Below are positions 62,263 to 64,000 of a stretch of DNA of 64,000 nt, in pieces. This stretch comes from an uncultured Eubacteriales bacterium. GTDB taxonomy: Bacteria > Bacillota > Clostridia > Lachnospirales > Lachnospiraceae. Location of the stretch: positions 1 to 64,000 of the forward strand of contig CATOIK010000012.1 in assembly GCA_951800645.1 (NCBI GenBank), in the 5' to 3' direction. Below the pieces are notes generated by a model. It had not been told where the DNA came from and did not search any database. It saw nothing but the letters and a program-made list of their open reading frames with translations. The number at the start of each line of letters is the position of its first letter. Positions within the stretch are counted from its first letter, which is position 1. The translations under genes were made by a program, and so were the position numbers.

Positions 62263-62522
62263 CAGGCGTGTCTGATTACATTCACAATTTTCTCAGAGTC
62301 CAGATTCCCGCTTTTGTAGCGGGGTGAGACAAGAAGCAGAGGCAGACGGCCGGAGGCTTTTGGCGGAATTACATAGTAATGCTGCTCGGCTTCTTCTGGC
62401 AGTAGGGAATAATGAAATAAAAAAGGAAATAATTGTCCATTTGCATTTAAAGCTAGCCAGAACTCTTTTTTTTTGATATACTGGTGATGCTGTGATTATC
62501 AAAAGAAAAGGAAGGTAATTGA

Positions 62523-63953
62523 ATGGATAATTCTAAGAAAATGAATTGGTACACCCTGGCCTTTATGGCGTTTTCTACCGTCTGGGGCTTTGGTAATGTG
62601 CTGAATGGATTTGTATACTTCAATGGTATTCAGGTCATTTTCAGTTGGATCTTAATGTTTTCACTGTACTTTGTTCCCTATGCGCTTATGGTAGGTGAGC
62701 TGGGTTCTGCCTTCAAGCATTCTGGCGGCGGCGTCAGCTCCTGGATCCATGAGACCATCAATCCCAAGTTCGCCTACTATGCAGGCTGGACCTATTGGGC
62801 CTGTCATGTTACTTATATTGCCAGCAAGGGAAGCGGTGGTTTAAAGGCCCTTAGCTGGATGATTTTCCAGAACGGAACTACTTACGACAAGCTGCCTACC
62901 CTCTGGGTACAGTTGGCAACGCTGGCTGTTCTGCTGTTTTTCTGCTGGGTGGCAAGCCGGGGCTTAAATCCGCTTAAGAAGTTGGCTACCATCGCCGGAA
63001 CCAGCATGTTTGTAATGTCAATTTTATACATCCTGATGATGTTTGCCGCTCCGGTTATAAATCCCAACGGCGGTTATGTAGCCATGGAGTTTTCCAAGGA
63101 AACCCTGATTCCTCAGTTTAATATGGGATACTTTACTTCCCTGTCCATTCTGGTGTTTGCAGTAGGCGGCTGTGAGAAGATTTCTCCCTATGTAAACAAG
63201 GTGAAAAATCCTTCCAAGGGATTCCCTAAAGGCATGATTGCTCTGGCTGTTATGGTTATGGTATGTGCAATCCTGGGAACTGTGGCCATGGGCATGATGT
63301 TTGACCCGGCTGTGATCAACGAGAGCACAGAAAGCTTCAGCCACTATGTTTCCAACGGTGCCTACCTGGCATTCCAGAAGCTGGGTGAGTACTACCATGT
63401 AGGCAATCTGTTGCTGATTATCTATGCGGCCTGCAACGCCATCGGTCAGTTCTCCACCCTGGTGCTGAGTATTGACGCTCCGCTGCGGATGCTGCTGGAT
63501 AATGAAGAAGCAGAAAACTTTATTCCATCCAGGCTGCTGAAGAAGAATGACCGGGGCGCATACATCAACGGTATCCGCATGGTGGCAGCTCTGTCCGGAA
63601 GTATCATTCTGATTCAGTCCTTCGTTCCGGGTGCAGCGTCTGTTCTGACCCAGCTGAACAAGCTGAATTCAGTAACCATGCCGCTTCGTTATCTGTGGGT
63701 ATTTGCCGCTTACATTGCGCTGAGAAAGGCATTTGGTAAATTTAACCCAGAATACCGTTTTGTAAAGAACCAGGGCGTTGCTCTGACTGCAGGTTACTGG
63801 TGTTTCTTTGTAACTGCATTTTGCTGTATCTTTGGTATGTATGTAAAGGGCGATATGTTCTCCACTGCTCTGAATGTGATCACTCCCTTTGTGCTGACTG
63901 CACTGGGTCTGATCCTGCCGATCATTCGGAAAAGAGAGTTAGCCAAAAAGTAA
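62523..63953 (+). CDS. APC-family amino-acid permease (YjeM-like)
   Basis: 476 aa with about twelve membrane helices. The N-terminus (TLAFMAFSTVWGFGNVLNG) and the SGGGVSSWIHETINPKFAYYAGWTYW segment match the APC subfamily that includes YjeM and glutamate/GABA-type antiporters. GGAAGG precedes the ATG. It follows the arginine operon by 277 bases and has its own presumed promoter, so a link with arginine or ornithine transport is possible but not shown. The stop lies 47 bases before the window edge, and I see nothing in those bases. Confidence 0.88.
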   Translation: MDNSKKMNWYTLAFMAFSTVWGFGNVLNGFVYFNGIQVIFSWILMFSLYFVPYALMVGELGSAFKHSGGGVSSWIHETINPKFAYYAGWTYWACHVTYIASKGSGGLKALSWMIFQNGTTYDKLPTLWVQLATLAVLLFFCWVASRGLNPLKKLATIAGTSMFVMSILYILMMFAAPVINPNGGYVAMEFSKETLIPQFNMGYFTSLSILVFAVGGCEKISPYVNKVKNPSKGFPKGMIALAVMVMVCAILGTVAMGMMFDPAVINESTESFSHYVSNGAYLAFQKLGEYYHVGNLLLIIYAACNAIGQFSTLVLSIDAPLRMLLDNEEAENFIPSRLLKKNDRGAYINGIRMVAALSGSIILIQSFVPGAASVLTQLNKLNSVTMPLRYLWVFAAYIALRKAFGKFNPEYRFVKNQGVALTAGYWCFFVTAFCCIFGMYVKGDMFSTALNVITPFVLTALGLILPIIRKRELAKK

Positions 63954-64000
63954 AGCGGGTTTTTGATTTGAAGCGCTGCCGCATATCTGTGTTGTCTGTA

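Overview
The window looks like chromosome of a Gram-positive gut-type clostridium, most likely a member of the Lachnospiraceae. This is inference from gene content, not from an rRNA: strong AGGAGG-type ribosome binding sites, moderate GC, several secreted proteins with choline-binding-type cell-wall repeats, a DUF5688 gene, a NusG_II-domain protein with a Gx transporter, a SAM-I riboswitch on metK, and a cyclic argC-J-B-D operon. I saw no rRNA or tRNA gene, CRISPR array, insertion sequence or phage module.

Layout. 1-3588: minus-strand genes for secreted cell-wall-binding repeat proteins, each with a recognisable promoter or terminator. 3799-16921: a plus-strand cluster for a cell-surface polysaccharide (TPP-dependent lyase-like enzyme, two paralogous sugar-nucleotide SDR enzymes flanking a C-methyltransferase, three GT2-type glycosyltransferases, a polyprenyl-phosphate sugar-1-P transferase and an LCP ligase). 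The first four suggest a branched-chain or C-methylated sugar. 17085-20199: an HtrA protease and a non-canonical ClpX paralog. 20237-27726: a two-component system followed by an SLH-like protein, a MacA/MacB-like efflux or peptide-export module and a cell-wall-binding protein. 27743-35982: an AT-richer sugar island with an AraC regulator, a divergent ABC importer, a GH36 alpha-galactosidase and a GH13 amylosucrase-like enzyme, which together would suit raffinose-family sugars. 36115-47125: uvrB, DUF5688, a large membrane-anchored unknown, murA, a cell-wall-binding protein, an M20 peptidase and riboswitch-controlled metK. 47189-55922: NusG_II protein, Gx transporter, galT, a RpiR regulator, an alpha-glucoside PTS with a GH4 6-phospho-alpha-glucosidase, ApbE and an EamA transporter. 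55930-63953: divergent argG and argC-(GNAT)-argJ-argB-argD, then an APC amino-acid permease.

The most unusual signal is a 52-bp element present twice, at 3781-3832 and 28829-28880, in the leaders of the polysaccharide cluster and the sugar-transport operon. Each copy holds a good Shine-Dalgarno, an ATG and the same first codons (M-x-V-L-A-R-T-x-I), and a 6-bp hairpin in which one base pair differs by a compensatory C-G to T-A change. In the first copy the small ORF runs 47 codons and overlaps the start of the TPP-enzyme gene. I do not recognise it as a named family. It could be a leader-peptide or structured-RNA element.

Other points of interest are the ClpX paralog without the RKH loop and with MGF in place of IGF, the candidate branched-sugar polysaccharide cluster, candidate AraC-type direct repeats next to the sugar-operon promoter, and a GNAT acetyltransferase inside the arginine operon.
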